From: Verrucomicrobium sp. BvORR034
GTDB taxonomy: Bacteria; Verrucomicrobiota; Verrucomicrobiia; Verrucomicrobiales; Verrucomicrobiaceae
Reading direction: 5' to 3'
DNA: 64,000 bases
Assembly (NCBI RefSeq): GCF_000739635.1
Contig: NZ_BATQ01000010.1
Location: 1 to 64,000, forward strand
Shown here: positions 8,420 through 18,400 of the stretch, piece after piece
Layout: the number at the start of each line of letters is the position of its first letter
Numbering within the stretch: position 1 is the first letter of the stretch
Position numbers and translations under genes: made by a program
The notes under the pieces: model-generated
What the model saw: the letters and a program-made list of their open reading frames with translations, nothing else
What the model was told of the DNA's origin: nothing
The model's database searches: none

Positions 8420-8461
8420 GCGGGGAGGATACGCCCGGCTTATGGCCGGGGTAAAGCTCCA

Positions 8462-9073
8462 TCACGTGACAGATGCGCCCTGGCTCTTCCAGATCTCAGT
8501 TGTGATGACTCCGCAGACTGGCTCACGACCCCAGAAGTTGGAGGGGGCAGGGAACCTGGCGGGAAGAAAACCAAGCCGTTCCATCAGCCGCACAGCGTGG
8601 ACATTCCTGCGCTGCGTGCCGCACAACACCCGGGGCAACCGAAGTTCATTGAGCGCGAAGTCGAGCAGCCTTCGACAGGCTTCCGTCATGTAACCGTTTC
8701 CCCAGTACTCCAGGCCCATCTGGTAAAACAAAGTCGGCTCCAGGGTGGCTCCGGCCTGGGGCTTCTCCTGCTCCCAGCCTCCCGGCACAGTGAGCGGGCA
8801 GATGCCGGCGGCACCGATGACGAGTCCGTCTTCCTTGCGCACGACCGAGCGGCCAAACAGACCAGACCGGCCGGAGGCCATGTCTGGCTCCATGGCGTGG
8901 CGCAGGGTCCACATGCGCCGCTCTTCCGGCTTGCAGGGCAGGCCGGGATCGAACTCCCACACCTTGGGTTCGCCGTCGAAGATCTCGTGAAACCTCGGCG
9001 CATCCTGCTCGGTCATGGCGCGCAGGACCAGGCGTTCGGTTTCCAACGGGTGGGGATAAGGGAAATACTCCAT
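8462..9073 (-). CDS. GNAT acetyltransferase, RimJ/RimL type
   Basis: A 203-residue protein with the RimJ/RimL-like opening LETERLVLRAMTEQDA, then YWGNGYMTEACRRLLDFA (acetyl-CoA loop region) and a final N-x-x-AVRLMERLGF motif. Such enzymes N-acetylate protein N-termini or small amines. The substrate cannot be predicted. It lies between lysC and the effector block with 38-42 base gaps and no clear operon partner. Confidence 0.88.
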   Translation of the reverse strand: MEYFPYPHPLETERLVLRAMTEQDAPRFHEIFDGEPKVWEFDPGLPCKPEERRMWTLRHAMEPDMASGRSGLFGRSVVRKEDGLVIGAAGICPLTVPGGWEQEKPQAGATLEPTLFYQMGLEYWGNGYMTEACRRLLDFALNELRLPRVLCGTQRRNVHAVRLMERLGFLPARFPAPSNFWGREPVCGVITTEIWKSQGASVT

Positions 9074-9111
9074 GGGGGCGGCCGCGCTTGAGTGCCTGTC
9101 TCTTATGAACG

Positions 9112-10911
9112 TTACAGCGCTGAGATGTCTTGGTGAAGTTGTTCCACCACACCCATGATGTCTTCCAGGCCCGGTTCGTCATCGGTGCGGATTCTTCCCA
9201 TGAATCCATTCAGGGCTTCCCGCAGTTCCCTGGCGCTGGCTTCCAGTGCCTCTTTACGCTGTTCGTGACTTTCCAGGACGGCGTCTGGGTCCGGGTCGTC
9301 ACCGAAGAGGTTCAGCTCGGGCTCAACGGATTGAGCCATCAGCTCATTGTAGCGGGTGAGCGCGGCGGTCAGGCGGGTGTGTTCTCTGGGGGCGGGTTCG
9401 TCCGTGAAGGTGGTTTCACCCCAGGTCTGGAGGTCCTCCCCGAGTTTGCCAAGTCGGCCAGAGAGGTCCTCATCCTCGATCGGGTGGGGGTGGTAGGTCA
9501 GATCGAACTGACTGAGAGGGACCATTTCTGGTTCGCTCGTCAGCATCGGTCCCGGCGGCAGGCTCTGACGGCCCACGCTGGTCAGTGTGGGGGGCTCGTC
9601 CCGCTGCACTTCAATTTCCGGCTCTGGCTCCGGTTCAGGTTCCGGTTCTGAGATCAGATTGTCTGTGCTGAACACCACTTCGTTGCCGAACCGCACCTGC
9701 GGATCAGGATAGTTTTCATGCAGTTTGTTGATGAAAACCTTGAGTTTGTCCATCACCTCTTCTGTCAGCTCCGGTGCGCCATCGTAGGCGCCGGCCAGCA
9801 CCCGGTTGGCGTTTTCATGCATCACGCGGATGCCGCCCTCGCGTGTGAATGGACCATTGCGTTCCATTTCCGCACGGGCTTCAGGAGGCAGGTAGCGCAT
9901 GATTTCGCGGTACTCATGCTTCACTGCGGGCGGCAGGTGTTCCGTGAAGGACTGCTCCCCCGGCTTGACGGTACCTTTGAAGACATGCTTCATGGTGGCA
10001 CCCAGATCGTGGCGGTTGCTCTGCCGGCTGGGACCATCGGGGTCGGAAACCTTGGGCCTGGAGTAGAATTTACCGTTCCGCTCCATTTTCAGAATGATGC
10101 GGCCTTCCGGCATGGTCTCACTCTGTGGGACGCTGAAGTAGTGCAGCGTCTTCATGTGGTGGGGCAGGAGCTGGTCTTTCTTCTTGGCGCTGCCGTAGGC
10201 ATCAATGCCGCGGTGGCCTTCGTCAGGCGCCAATGAGGAGCTGCGCTGATACGCCTCCGGACAGGAATCGAGGAACTTACGAAGCTTCCCATCGGGGTCG
10301 GGCAGGTTGAAGGTTCCATCTTTGAAGCAGCTGCCCTGCTGGTCCTCACCCCGCACCTGGAGGAAGAACATGAGATTGGTGACATCGTCGACGGTGCAAC
10401 CGTCGGTGCGGGTGCCATTCATGACAGACTCATAGACCTTGTGACCCGCATTGATCTTATCCTGAAGCTGGGCCTGCACCTCATCATGGGTCATGCCTTT
10501 GGGAATCTTCTTGGGGCCGATGTGACCGTCCACTTCCACCTTGCGCCCATGGGTTCCCGGGAGGGTGAAGTTGTAGGGCTCCCGTGCCATCCCGCGGGAC
10601 TCCATGTACTTCTGCAAGGCGGGGGCGCCGAGGAGCACAATGTTGGCGCAGATCTCCGGGATGGCAGCCAGGATGCGGAGCAGAATGTGGGGCTTCTTCT
10701 GGGTCTCAAGCTGCGTAGGGCGGCTGATCTCCTGGGAGCCCTGGGTTCTAGCGGTGCCAGACCCTGTGGGAATGGTGCCACCATCATGGTCGTCCCGCCG
10801 CACCAGGCCCGGTGGCCGGTCCTGCGTGGTGATGGAGATCTCTGGCCCCTGCGGTGGGACACGGGAGATGTCGATGGACGGGCTCGTCCTGACAGTGGAG
10901 GTATGATCCAT
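9112..10911 (-). CDS. Candidate T3SS effector, unrecognised fold
   Basis: A 599-residue soluble protein. The first 70 residues are rich in Ser, Thr, Pro and Gln, as T3SS signals often are. One hydrophobic stretch follows at about residues 78-95 (LLRILAAIPEICANIVLLG). A central folded region with GCTVDDVTNLMFFLQV comes next, then an EPEPEPEPEPEIE acidic tract and a charged helical C-terminus. No catalytic family was recognised. It follows three class I chaperone genes in the same direction, 61 bases after the nearest. An effector role is inferred from this context and the N-terminal composition. Confidence 0.7.
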   Translation of the reverse strand: MDHTSTVRTSPSIDISRVPPQGPEISITTQDRPPGLVRRDDHDGGTIPTGSGTARTQGSQEISRPTQLETQKKPHILLRILAAIPEICANIVLLGAPALQKYMESRGMAREPYNFTLPGTHGRKVEVDGHIGPKKIPKGMTHDEVQAQLQDKINAGHKVYESVMNGTRTDGCTVDDVTNLMFFLQVRGEDQQGSCFKDGTFNLPDPDGKLRKFLDSCPEAYQRSSSLAPDEGHRGIDAYGSAKKKDQLLPHHMKTLHYFSVPQSETMPEGRIILKMERNGKFYSRPKVSDPDGPSRQSNRHDLGATMKHVFKGTVKPGEQSFTEHLPPAVKHEYREIMRYLPPEARAEMERNGPFTREGGIRVMHENANRVLAGAYDGAPELTEEVMDKLKVFINKLHENYPDPQVRFGNEVVFSTDNLISEPEPEPEPEPEIEVQRDEPPTLTSVGRQSLPPGPMLTSEPEMVPLSQFDLTYHPHPIEDEDLSGRLGKLGEDLQTWGETTFTDEPAPREHTRLTAALTRYNELMAQSVEPELNLFGDDPDPDAVLESHEQRKEALEASARELREALNGFMGRIRTDDEPGLEDIMGVVEQLHQDISAL

Positions 10912-10972
10912 GGCGGTGGGAGGGAACGGTATGACTGACTACCCCATACATCCGCCCAAAGACCCGTCGGAG

Positions 10973-11449
10973 TTACACACGCAGCATCGGAAAACTCGCG
11001 GACTCCGGCGTGGGGGTATCCTCCCAAGGCTCTGCCAGCGTGGGCAGTTCCCGGCGCCAGTGGGCCACCACATCGGCCAGTTTTTCCACGATGCCTTTAA
11101 TTTGGGACGGTGGGTCCAGCGGCAGGGGCACCAAGTAGTTCAGGCACAGGAATCCGGTATTTTCATCAAACCCAAAGGTGCCGCCCTCCGTTCGGTTCCA
11201 GCAGTAGTTGCCAGCCATGAGTTCCATGAGCACTTCCTGGCGTTCCGGCCCGGCGGGCAGCGGCGCGATCGGCAGGTTGATGATGAGACTGTGGGTGGAC
11301 TCCTCCAGATAGAACATGAACATCAGGTTCTGCTCCAGAGCGATGATGCACTCGTTCCCTTCGTCCAGATTGAAGGCTGAACCTCCTGTCAGGCCAAGAG
11401 TGGCTGAGACAGAGGCGAGCATCTGGTTCACATGTTCGTGCAGGTCCAT
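10973..11449 (-). CDS. Class I T3SS chaperone (CesT/SycE-like)
   Basis: A 158-residue acidic protein with the CesT/Tir-chaperone pattern: an N-terminal helix (HEHVNQMLASVSATLGL), beta strands that include LMFMFYLEES and SLIINLPIAPLP, then the characteristic LMAGNYCWNRTEGGTFGFDENTG core (aligned with N-x-x-x-x-x-T-G-G-x-x-x-x) and a final helix with LADVVAHWRREL. Such chaperones dimerise and bind an effector N-terminus. It directly precedes the 599-residue candidate effector, its likely client. Confidence 0.82.
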   Translation of the reverse strand: MDLHEHVNQMLASVSATLGLTGGSAFNLDEGNECIIALEQNLMFMFYLEESTHSLIINLPIAPLPAGPERQEVLMELMAGNYCWNRTEGGTFGFDENTGFLCLNYLVPLPLDPPSQIKGIVEKLADVVAHWRRELPTLAEPWEDTPTPESASFPMLRV

Positions 11450-11487
11450 GAGACGACAGTCGGGAAGGGGGAAATGAGATGGGGAGG

Positions 11488-11949
11488 TCAGACCCGGATG
11501 AAACCGGTGGCGTCCATGGGCTCATCGCCCGTGGGGGAGGCGAGGGCATTCTGGCCCAGAGTTTCCAGTTCCACAATCCAGCGGTGTGATTCGCGGGCGA
11601 ACCGGGCGAGGAGGCGGGAGAAGCTGTCCACGGTGACTCCGGCCAGGGGGACCATCCCACAGAGGAAAAACTGACCCTCGCTCGGCACGAGTGCCAGAGT
11701 CATGCCGCCCGTTTCCCGGCCATAGTGATTGGCCTGGAGCAGGCGCCGGAAGTAGGTGCCTTCCTGCTCTCCTTCGGGCGGCAGCGGGCCTAGGTGGCTG
11801 AGAAGGTGGGCCTCCTCCTCGCCATCGCCTTCCTCCACATCCACAGGAAGGGCTCCGTCAAAGACCAACCGGCAGCTTCCCTCCTCCAGCTTCAGCTGGG
11901 GAAGGCCAATGGCGGCACCAAGTTGTTTGAGCAGTTCTTCGAGCTTCAT
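11488..11949 (-). CDS. Class I T3SS chaperone (CesT/SycE-like)
   Basis: A 153-residue acidic protein with the same layout: helix KLEELLKQLGAAIGL, strand CRLVFDG, a core LLQANHYGRETGGMTLALVPSEGQ, strand QFFLCGMVPL, and an amphipathic helix FSRLLARFARESHRWIVELE. The middle gene of three adjacent chaperone genes, 38 bases from the next. Client unknown. Confidence 0.83.
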   Translation of the reverse strand: MKLEELLKQLGAAIGLPQLKLEEGSCRLVFDGALPVDVEEGDGEEEAHLLSHLGPLPPEGEQEGTYFRRLLQANHYGRETGGMTLALVPSEGQFFLCGMVPLAGVTVDSFSRLLARFARESHRWIVELETLGQNALASPTGDEPMDATGFIRV

Positions 11950-11970
11950 GGGCGGGAGTTCCGTCGCAAT

Positions 11971-12402
11971 TTACCTCGCACTGGGCGCTGCGCCAGCACG
12001 ATCGATTTCTCCAGACTCCACCATTCGCCGCCAGGCTTCCAGATAGTTCACGAAGGTTTCCACATGGTTGCTGAATTCCGAGAATTCCATGGGTGTCACA
12101 TGAAGCCGTCGCCCCAGGTGAATCTCGGTGTCATCCGACGCCAGGGAGAACGTGGCCCCCCCTGTGCCCTGACCCAAAAAGTGCGCATGGAGCAACTGCT
12201 TGAGGAAGGCCGGGGCCACGTCCGGCCCCACCTCGCACACCCGGCCTGTCAGATGCAGCCAGCCCTCTTCGTTTTCATCGGCCAGGAAGTCCACCTCCAG
12301 GCTGTCGTCAAAGATGATCCGGGCCGCACCGTCTTCGTTCAGCCCCACTGGGCCCAATCCCAGCAAGTGGCCCAGTTCAGCGATGGCGTCGGGAATGTTC
12401 AT
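11971..12402 (-). CDS. Class I T3SS chaperone (CesT/SycE-like)
   Basis: A 143-residue acidic protein with helix IPDAIAELGHLLGLG, strand ARIIFDDSLEVDF, core LHAHFLGQGTGGATFSLASDD and helix FSNHVETFVNYLEAWRRM. It comes 96 bases after the kinase-effector gene and 21 bases before the next chaperone. Three consecutive chaperones for few obvious effectors suggests heterodimers or additional effectors elsewhere. Confidence 0.83.
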   Translation of the reverse strand: MNIPDAIAELGHLLGLGPVGLNEDGAARIIFDDSLEVDFLADENEEGWLHLTGRVCEVGPDVAPAFLKQLLHAHFLGQGTGGATFSLASDDTEIHLGRRLHVTPMEFSEFSNHVETFVNYLEAWRRMVESGEIDRAGAAPSAR

Positions 12403-12498
12403 CAGTTCAAAAACAGAAAGTTGGGGATCAAGCCGAAGACGCGGCCAAAGTCAAACTCCACCGTCCTGATGGGGGTCAATTGATCTGGTGCCGACTCT

Positions 12499-14808
12499 CT
12501 AATCTCCAATCTTGTCGGACAGAGCTTTGAGTTTGGCGGGATCCGGGTTTTCTTCCGAGAGCTCGCGGATGATGGCGTAGGCCTCATCGCCACCCACAAA
12601 CGGCTCGTCGAAGACCGGATTGCGAAGCAGGTCGGTGATGGAAGGGCGTTTGGTCGGGTCGGGATTGAGCATCTGGTTGAACAGCCGGTCCATGGCCGTT
12701 ACTGCCTTGCCCGTGGAGTCTCCGTCCTCGTCCCTGCCCAGCTCTCCGATGGTGTTTCCAACATCGCTGCCATGTTCCACGATCAACCGCTGCTCTTCTG
12801 ACAAGAAGTCCTGGTAAAACGGAGATGTGCCGTGGAAGAGGCGGTAGGCGGAGATGCCAATGGCCCAAGTGTCTGCCTTGTTGGTGACGATGGTCCCACC
12901 CAGCATGTCGAGCTTGAGCTGGGTGGTGGCATCGATGTCTGCCTTGGCCTGATCAAACAGTTGTTTCCGCAGTTCGGGATCGTCCGGGTGTTGGAGACGG
13001 ATGAGCTCCGCCTCTGCGTTTTTCTGGTTTTTGGCGGCAGTGGTGATGGCGGCCCGCTGCTCTTCCTGCGTGATGATTTCGGGGGCCTTCCAGGTGGGGT
13101 TGTCCACCAGCCTCCTCTCCAGGATCTGACGATCTCCGCTCCGGGCGAAGCCAAAGTCTCCCAGCTTCATCATGCCGTCCAGACCGACGAAGAAGTTGGG
13201 CTCCTTCACATCCAGGTGGGTCATTCCGCGGACCTCCTGGAAATGCTGCATGCCGCGCAGCATGTCCTTGAAAATGGTCAGGCGGACGGCGTTGGCGGCC
13301 ACCGGGGTGAGCCGTCCCTCCGCCACAGCCTTGTCCAGATTCGCCATCATCGCGTACCCGTCGGTTTTGGCGAGCTCCATGGCGATGAGCACGCCGCCTT
13401 CCGCGGTGCGGATGACCCCCTTCATGGCGGTGACGTTCTCATGGCCCTGCGGACCCATCGCCGACTGGTGGGCGCGCACTTCGGCCGCCGCCTCTTCCAG
13501 GCTGCCAGACTTGAAGGACTTCACCGCGATGCGATCCACCACGGTGGTCTTTTCGCCGGTCGTGGGATCCGTCACCTCTTGCTTGTGCTCATACAGGTGA
13601 ACGTCGCCAAAGCCACCCTCACCCAGTTTGTCGGCTTTCGTGTACTCCTTGCCACCGATGGTGATCTTGTCTGGCGCCGTCTGCCGGTCTGGGAGCTGGT
13701 CGAGCATCGCGCTGTAAACTCCGTCCAGCAACGCAAGCGCTTCGGGGGACGCGTCCCGGTAGTTTCCGGCGAGCTTCACGCCGCCCGGGTTCGAGTCCAC
13801 CAGGGCCTTGTAGAGTTCTTCCTTGAACTTGGCCCCGTCGCTGATGGCGAAGGCCCTCTCACTGAGCTGACCCTGGGAGGAGATGTCCTTCATCAGCTCA
13901 CTCGCCATGTCATCGGTCAGAGTCTTGATGGCCGCGCTGTCTCCTGAAACCAGGGCGGTCTCCACCTTGGGACCCATGCCGATGAACTCCGGGGAGGCCT
14001 TGAATGCCGTGGACAGGGAGGAGACGCCCGGCTCCTGGAGCATGAGCGGCTCCTGCCGCACCACGCCCCGGGGATGAGCATCGATCGAGTCCATCCGGTC
14101 GCTGTAATCCTCGAACTCGTTTTTGGCCCACTGGGGCACGCCCTGATCCTTCGGCGGGGTGACGTGTGTCAGGGTGGTGCGGTCAAATGACTGGATCTCG
14201 TCACGAAGGCTGCCCCCTGACAAGGCCCTGTCTTCCACCAGCTCTCCAACGATCACATCCACACGGTGGCTGTCGTGATCCAGTTTGGCCTGTGCGTCTT
14301 GTCCCTCCTGCTTGATGCCAGCCTCAAGGGCCTTGATCTCGAGTTCGGCGAACTTCACCAGCTTGTCCACACTCTCGCTTTTGGCGCCGCCAGGAGAGTG
14401 TGCCTCGAGCTGCGTACGGAGGTTCTTCACCGCCGCCAGTTGTTCCGTCAGGCTTCCTCCGCCGATCAGGACCGCCTGATACTCGTCGGCCAGACGCAGG
14501 GCCTCCTTGTAGTGGCTGCCCACGGCGTCCGGCGCGAGTTTGTCTGAGATCTTGTGCATCAGGTGCACTACCCCGTCCTTCAGATTGGCAAACTTGGTGG
14601 GTTCTCCGAGCACCAGTTTCAATCCCGCCGAACTCAGCACGCTGCCCGAGTCCAGACCGCTCAACGATTGCGCGATCTCCTTCTGCGCAGCCCGGGATTT
14701 TTCAGAAGTGCGCAGGTGGACGATGGGCTCCTCCTGCTTTGAGGGTGTGGGTGCCAAACCCTGGGTGCCTTGAGTGGTCTGGGTGGAGGAAAGGCCGGTG
14801 AGGTTCAT
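12499..14808 (-). CDS. Candidate T3SS effector with eukaryote-like Ser/Thr protein kinase domain
   Basis: A 769-residue protein (ATG at 14808; a TTG at 14841 would add 11 residues). The N-terminus is Ser/Thr/Gln-rich (NLTGLSSTQTTQGTQG), followed by about 380 mostly helical residues. A C-terminal kinase domain of about residues 390-735 has GEGGFGDV (glycine loop), AVKSF (ATP lysine, about 428), HLDVKEPNF (catalytic loop with D, K and N kept but HLD for HRD), DFGFA and WKAPE. It appears catalytically competent. Located 8 bases after a class I chaperone gene. Bacterial housekeeping kinases normally carry the domain N-terminally with a membrane helix. The C-terminal position and chaperone neighbour favour an injected effector, comparable in idea to YpkA. 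Confidence 0.85.
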   Translation of the reverse strand: MNLTGLSSTQTTQGTQGLAPTPSKQEEPIVHLRTSEKSRAAQKEIAQSLSGLDSGSVLSSAGLKLVLGEPTKFANLKDGVVHLMHKISDKLAPDAVGSHYKEALRLADEYQAVLIGGGSLTEQLAAVKNLRTQLEAHSPGGAKSESVDKLVKFAELEIKALEAGIKQEGQDAQAKLDHDSHRVDVIVGELVEDRALSGGSLRDEIQSFDRTTLTHVTPPKDQGVPQWAKNEFEDYSDRMDSIDAHPRGVVRQEPLMLQEPGVSSLSTAFKASPEFIGMGPKVETALVSGDSAAIKTLTDDMASELMKDISSQGQLSERAFAISDGAKFKEELYKALVDSNPGGVKLAGNYRDASPEALALLDGVYSAMLDQLPDRQTAPDKITIGGKEYTKADKLGEGGFGDVHLYEHKQEVTDPTTGEKTTVVDRIAVKSFKSGSLEEAAAEVRAHQSAMGPQGHENVTAMKGVIRTAEGGVLIAMELAKTDGYAMMANLDKAVAEGRLTPVAANAVRLTIFKDMLRGMQHFQEVRGMTHLDVKEPNFFVGLDGMMKLGDFGFARSGDRQILERRLVDNPTWKAPEIITQEEQRAAITTAAKNQKNAEAELIRLQHPDDPELRKQLFDQAKADIDATTQLKLDMLGGTIVTNKADTWAIGISAYRLFHGTSPFYQDFLSEEQRLIVEHGSDVGNTIGELGRDEDGDSTGKAVTAMDRLFNQMLNPDPTKRPSITDLLRNPVFDEPFVGGDEAYAIIRELSEENPDPAKLKALSDKIGD

Positions 14809-14849
14809 GATCGGGTGGGCAAAAGCGTTGAAGGTCGGCAAAGGGAGAC

Positions 14850-15302
14850 TCAGGCTCGCAGCATCTGGAAATCGTCAAGGGAAGCTGAGCTGGAAGGTGT
14901 TGCCACAGGAGGTGCCTGAAGCTTGTCCCGCCAGTAGCTGGCCCAGTTGGCGAATTCATTGAGCACCGAGAGGAAGCTCTCCTCGCCCAGGTTTTGGATG
15001 GACAGCTTGCGGTTCAGCAGAATTTCGTCGGTGTCATCATCGAGTCCAAAGCAGCAACCCTCCCCCATTTCCCTATGAAACAACTGAGCCCGGAGCAGTG
15101 TCTCTACAAAGACCTCCCGGTCAAAGGCGGGCAGGTTGCCCACGACCGCATAAAGGTGCACGGCCTCTTCGGTGCGAGAGGGCTCAATCACGAGGTGCAG
15201 TCCATTCGCCAGCACCATGTCACAGGTCTTGTCCCGGGTGTATTGGAAACCGGGATCCCCGAGAGCGGCGGCGGCGGAAAGGATGAGTTGTTCGAGGGTC
15301 AT
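14850..15302 (-). CDS. Class I T3SS chaperone for the kinase effector
   Basis: A 150-residue acidic protein: helix TLEQLILSAAAALG, strand CDMVLANGLHLVIEP, core LLRAQLFHREMGEGCCFGLDDDTDE, strand LLNRKLSIQNL and helix FLSVLNEFANWASYWRDKL. It ends 41 bases before the ATG of the kinase effector (8 bases before that gene's alternative TTG), so it is the most probable client-specific chaperone. The ATG at 15302 is preferred to a TTG at 15329. Confidence 0.82.
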   Translation of the reverse strand: MTLEQLILSAAAALGDPGFQYTRDKTCDMVLANGLHLVIEPSRTEEAVHLYAVVGNLPAFDREVFVETLLRAQLFHREMGEGCCFGLDDDTDEILLNRKLSIQNLGEESFLSVLNEFANWASYWRDKLQAPPVATPSSSASLDDFQMLRA

Positions 15303-15403
15303 GGAGGCGCGAGTTGGGAGGAGTCGCAAGCAAGGCGGGCTGGACGATCAGTACTCTGATGGTCTGCGGGTTACGGTTACAAGGCAGTTGAGGAATCTCC
15401 GCC

Positions 15404-18400
15404 TCATCGACGTGAAACGGCGGGGGCTGCAGGCTGGTCGGGAGGCTGTGGGAGGCGGCGTATGCGCTGCTGCCAGCGCACTGCCACCTCGTCTCCGGTG
15501 AGCATAGTCGTGCCCAGCAGGGCATCCAATTTGCGGCCGGAGAGCAACTCCGCCTGCACTTGCAAGTCATCCAGCGCTTCCATGATGGGAGAGACGTCCC
15601 AGAGTGAGAGCACTCCTGAGGCGGAGGCGGTGAGCAGCTCGGTGGAACTGCGGTTCCAGTAAACAATGCCTGCGCCCTGCGGCAAGGGAGGGGAGACCGG
15701 CGCTCCGCTCAGGGCATCCCACACGCGGGCGGTACCATCATCACTGCACGTGGCCACCATGCGGCCGTCTGGACTGAACACGGAGCGGAAGACGTGGCCA
15801 CTGTGCGTCATGTTCCGACCTACCCGTCCACCGGAGGAGGCATTCCAGATTCGGGCGGTGTTGTCCGCTCCGCAGGTCACCACGTTCGTCCCATCCGGGC
15901 TGAGGGTCGCGCAGAAGGTGCGACCCGGAGCCAGCATGGGTCCCACAGGGAGGAAGGTGGTTGCATCCCAAACCTGGGCGAAGCTCCCATTCCCCAGAGA
16001 GGCGGTGAGCCAGCGTTTGCCGTCTGCCGAGAAGGCCAGGTGATCGACACGGCGGGGCAGCCGCACTTTTTCACCCAAGGGCGTGCCATTCTGAATGTTC
16101 CAGCAACCCACTTTGTACTCGGCATCCACCGCCAGCAGCTTTTCGCCCGTGGCGTCGTAGGTGGCGCGCGTCAGAGTGCCTGCCTGTTCGACTTGCCGGG
16201 CCAGGGGCATGCCGGTGCGCCGGTTCCAGAGTTTGATCGTCCCTTCTTCCCCCAGACTGAAGAACTCCTCACCCGAGATGGCAAACTGCACCTGAATCAC
16301 CCGCCGGGTGCCATGGCGAAGGTCGGGAAGGGCCGGTTTCCCCGTGCGGCTGTCCCAGACTTGGACCACGCCGTTTTCTCCACCCGTCACGACCCAGTTT
16401 TCATCCTGGCTCATCTCCACGGCCACAGGAGGGGTAGCAGGCTGGATCATGGCTGTCTGTGCTCCAGTGGTGCGGTTCCATAGCCTGACCGTGCCGTCGG
16501 AGCCGGTCGATAGCATCAGTCGGCCGGAGGCTCCTTGGGCTGCGTTGACAACCTTTGCCCCATGGTTGGCTGTCACCCTCGCCGCGCCTTCCACCGGGGC
16601 GCGCCAGAGACGCAGCACACCGTCTTCGCCGCCAGTCAGGACGAAACTGCCGTCAGCATTGATGCGAGCGCAGGGGCTGTTTGAGGGGTGGCAGATCCAG
16701 GGCCAGTCCGGGAGCCCGGTGTAGCCGTCCCAGATGCGGGCATTCACATCACCCACCGCAGAGGTGGCGACCCTTCGCCCATCGCCGCTGAAGTGCACTT
16801 CCGTGACTGCTCCTGAATGACGCATGGACTCCGTGAGCGGCAGCCCAGAGGCCACATCGAAGACGCGTGCGTAGGAATCGTGGCTGGCAATGGCCAGACG
16901 GCGGCCCTCGGGGCTGAAGGAACAGTCAAGCAGCTTGCCTCCGGGCCGGGAAGGGGGGCGCAATCTCGAACCCAGGTCCACATCCCAGACATCCAGGGTG
17001 CCGCCCGCTCTGCCCGAAACGGTGGCCAGGCGCGTGCCATCTGGACTCATCGCGATCTGGGACACGTTGCCTTCCAGATCATGGGAACTCAGGATCAGTT
17101 TGCCGGAGCGGGCATCCCAGACCTTCAGACTGGAGCCGTCATATCCTGCTAGACGGCGTCCATCGTTGCTCAACCTGAGCAGGGTCAGGGAAGGCGCTCC
17201 CTCCAACACGGGGCCCGCTGCCGCCCGTGGCACGGTGCGGAAAACTTGAGGACCACCAGCGACGGTTACCGCCAGCCATTTGCCATCGGGAGTGAGATCC
17301 CATGCTGCCTTTGAGGGTGCCTGGCCCGGGGCGACGGCGGTGGAAGTCAGGATCCCTGTTTGCAGATCCCATTCACAGAAAAGTCCCTGTCGGGAGAGGC
17401 CCAACACCACCCGTGGGTCATCCGTGAACCGGATCCAGCGGATGCCGCCCGGCGCGGTGAGTGGCGGGTTGGCGGGCTGGCGGGTTTCGCAGGACCAGAG
17501 TTGCGCGGTTCCATCGCCCTTGACCACGACCACCCGGTTCCCATCAGGGCTGAATTCGCCCGCCACCGTTCCTGGCCAGAGGGTCAGCAACTGGGGGCCG
17601 CTCTGCATGGCACAGCGGAACCGCTGCCGGTGCAGGGTCTCCTTGGCGGGATCGTCCCTGTCCAGACGGAGGGCTTCCAGGTACCACAACAGCGCCCCGA
17701 AGGCATCACCATCCTCCACCAGTTCATCCCCGGTCACCACATCCAGCTGCACCAACTGGCGGCGGGTCTCTGCCTCCTGGCGGGCGGTTTCCTGGCGGGC
17801 TGAGGCCTCGGCAGCCAGTGCTTCCCGTGCGACCGACTCTGCCCGCTTGGCTCTCAGTGTCAGCCACACGAGGATGGCCGTCGAGACTCCTAGAACCAAA
17901 GCCAGTGCGCCAACAAACCGGAGCAGGATGGTGTTGCGCCGGGCAAACCGTGCCACCCGATATCGGGCGGTCGGGGCCTTCGCCTGGACGGGTTCCTGTT
18001 TGAGGAAGCGCTCCAGATCCTCCATCAGCGCTGACACGGAGGGATAGCGGCGCGCCCGCTCCTTCTCCAGCGCCTTCATCACGATCCAGTCCAGATCGCC
18101 CCGCAGAGTTGCCGGGGTGACCCCTTCTTCCTCCCATTCCGCACCAACAGGAGGAACAGAACTTTGCGAGCGGGCAGTTTTGTAGGCCTTGTCGAGCTCC
18201 TGGCTGGGACGCACCGGAGTTTCGTCACGCACCGCCTTGAGAATCTCTGCCAAGTCATTTCCGTTGGCCCGCTCGGCGGGGAGCGGCGTGACTCCGGTCA
18301 ACATCTCATAGAGCAGCACCCCCAGGGAGTACACGTCGCTTCGCGTGTCCACATCCATCCCGGCAGAGAGCGCCTGTTCCGGGCTCATGTACTGCAGGGT

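Noticed and set aside
7235..9091. 618-codon plus-strand frame opposite lysC and the acetyltransferase
   Set aside because: It covers two clear genes on the other strand, is low in complexity (His/Gly/Arg), and lacks domain signals.
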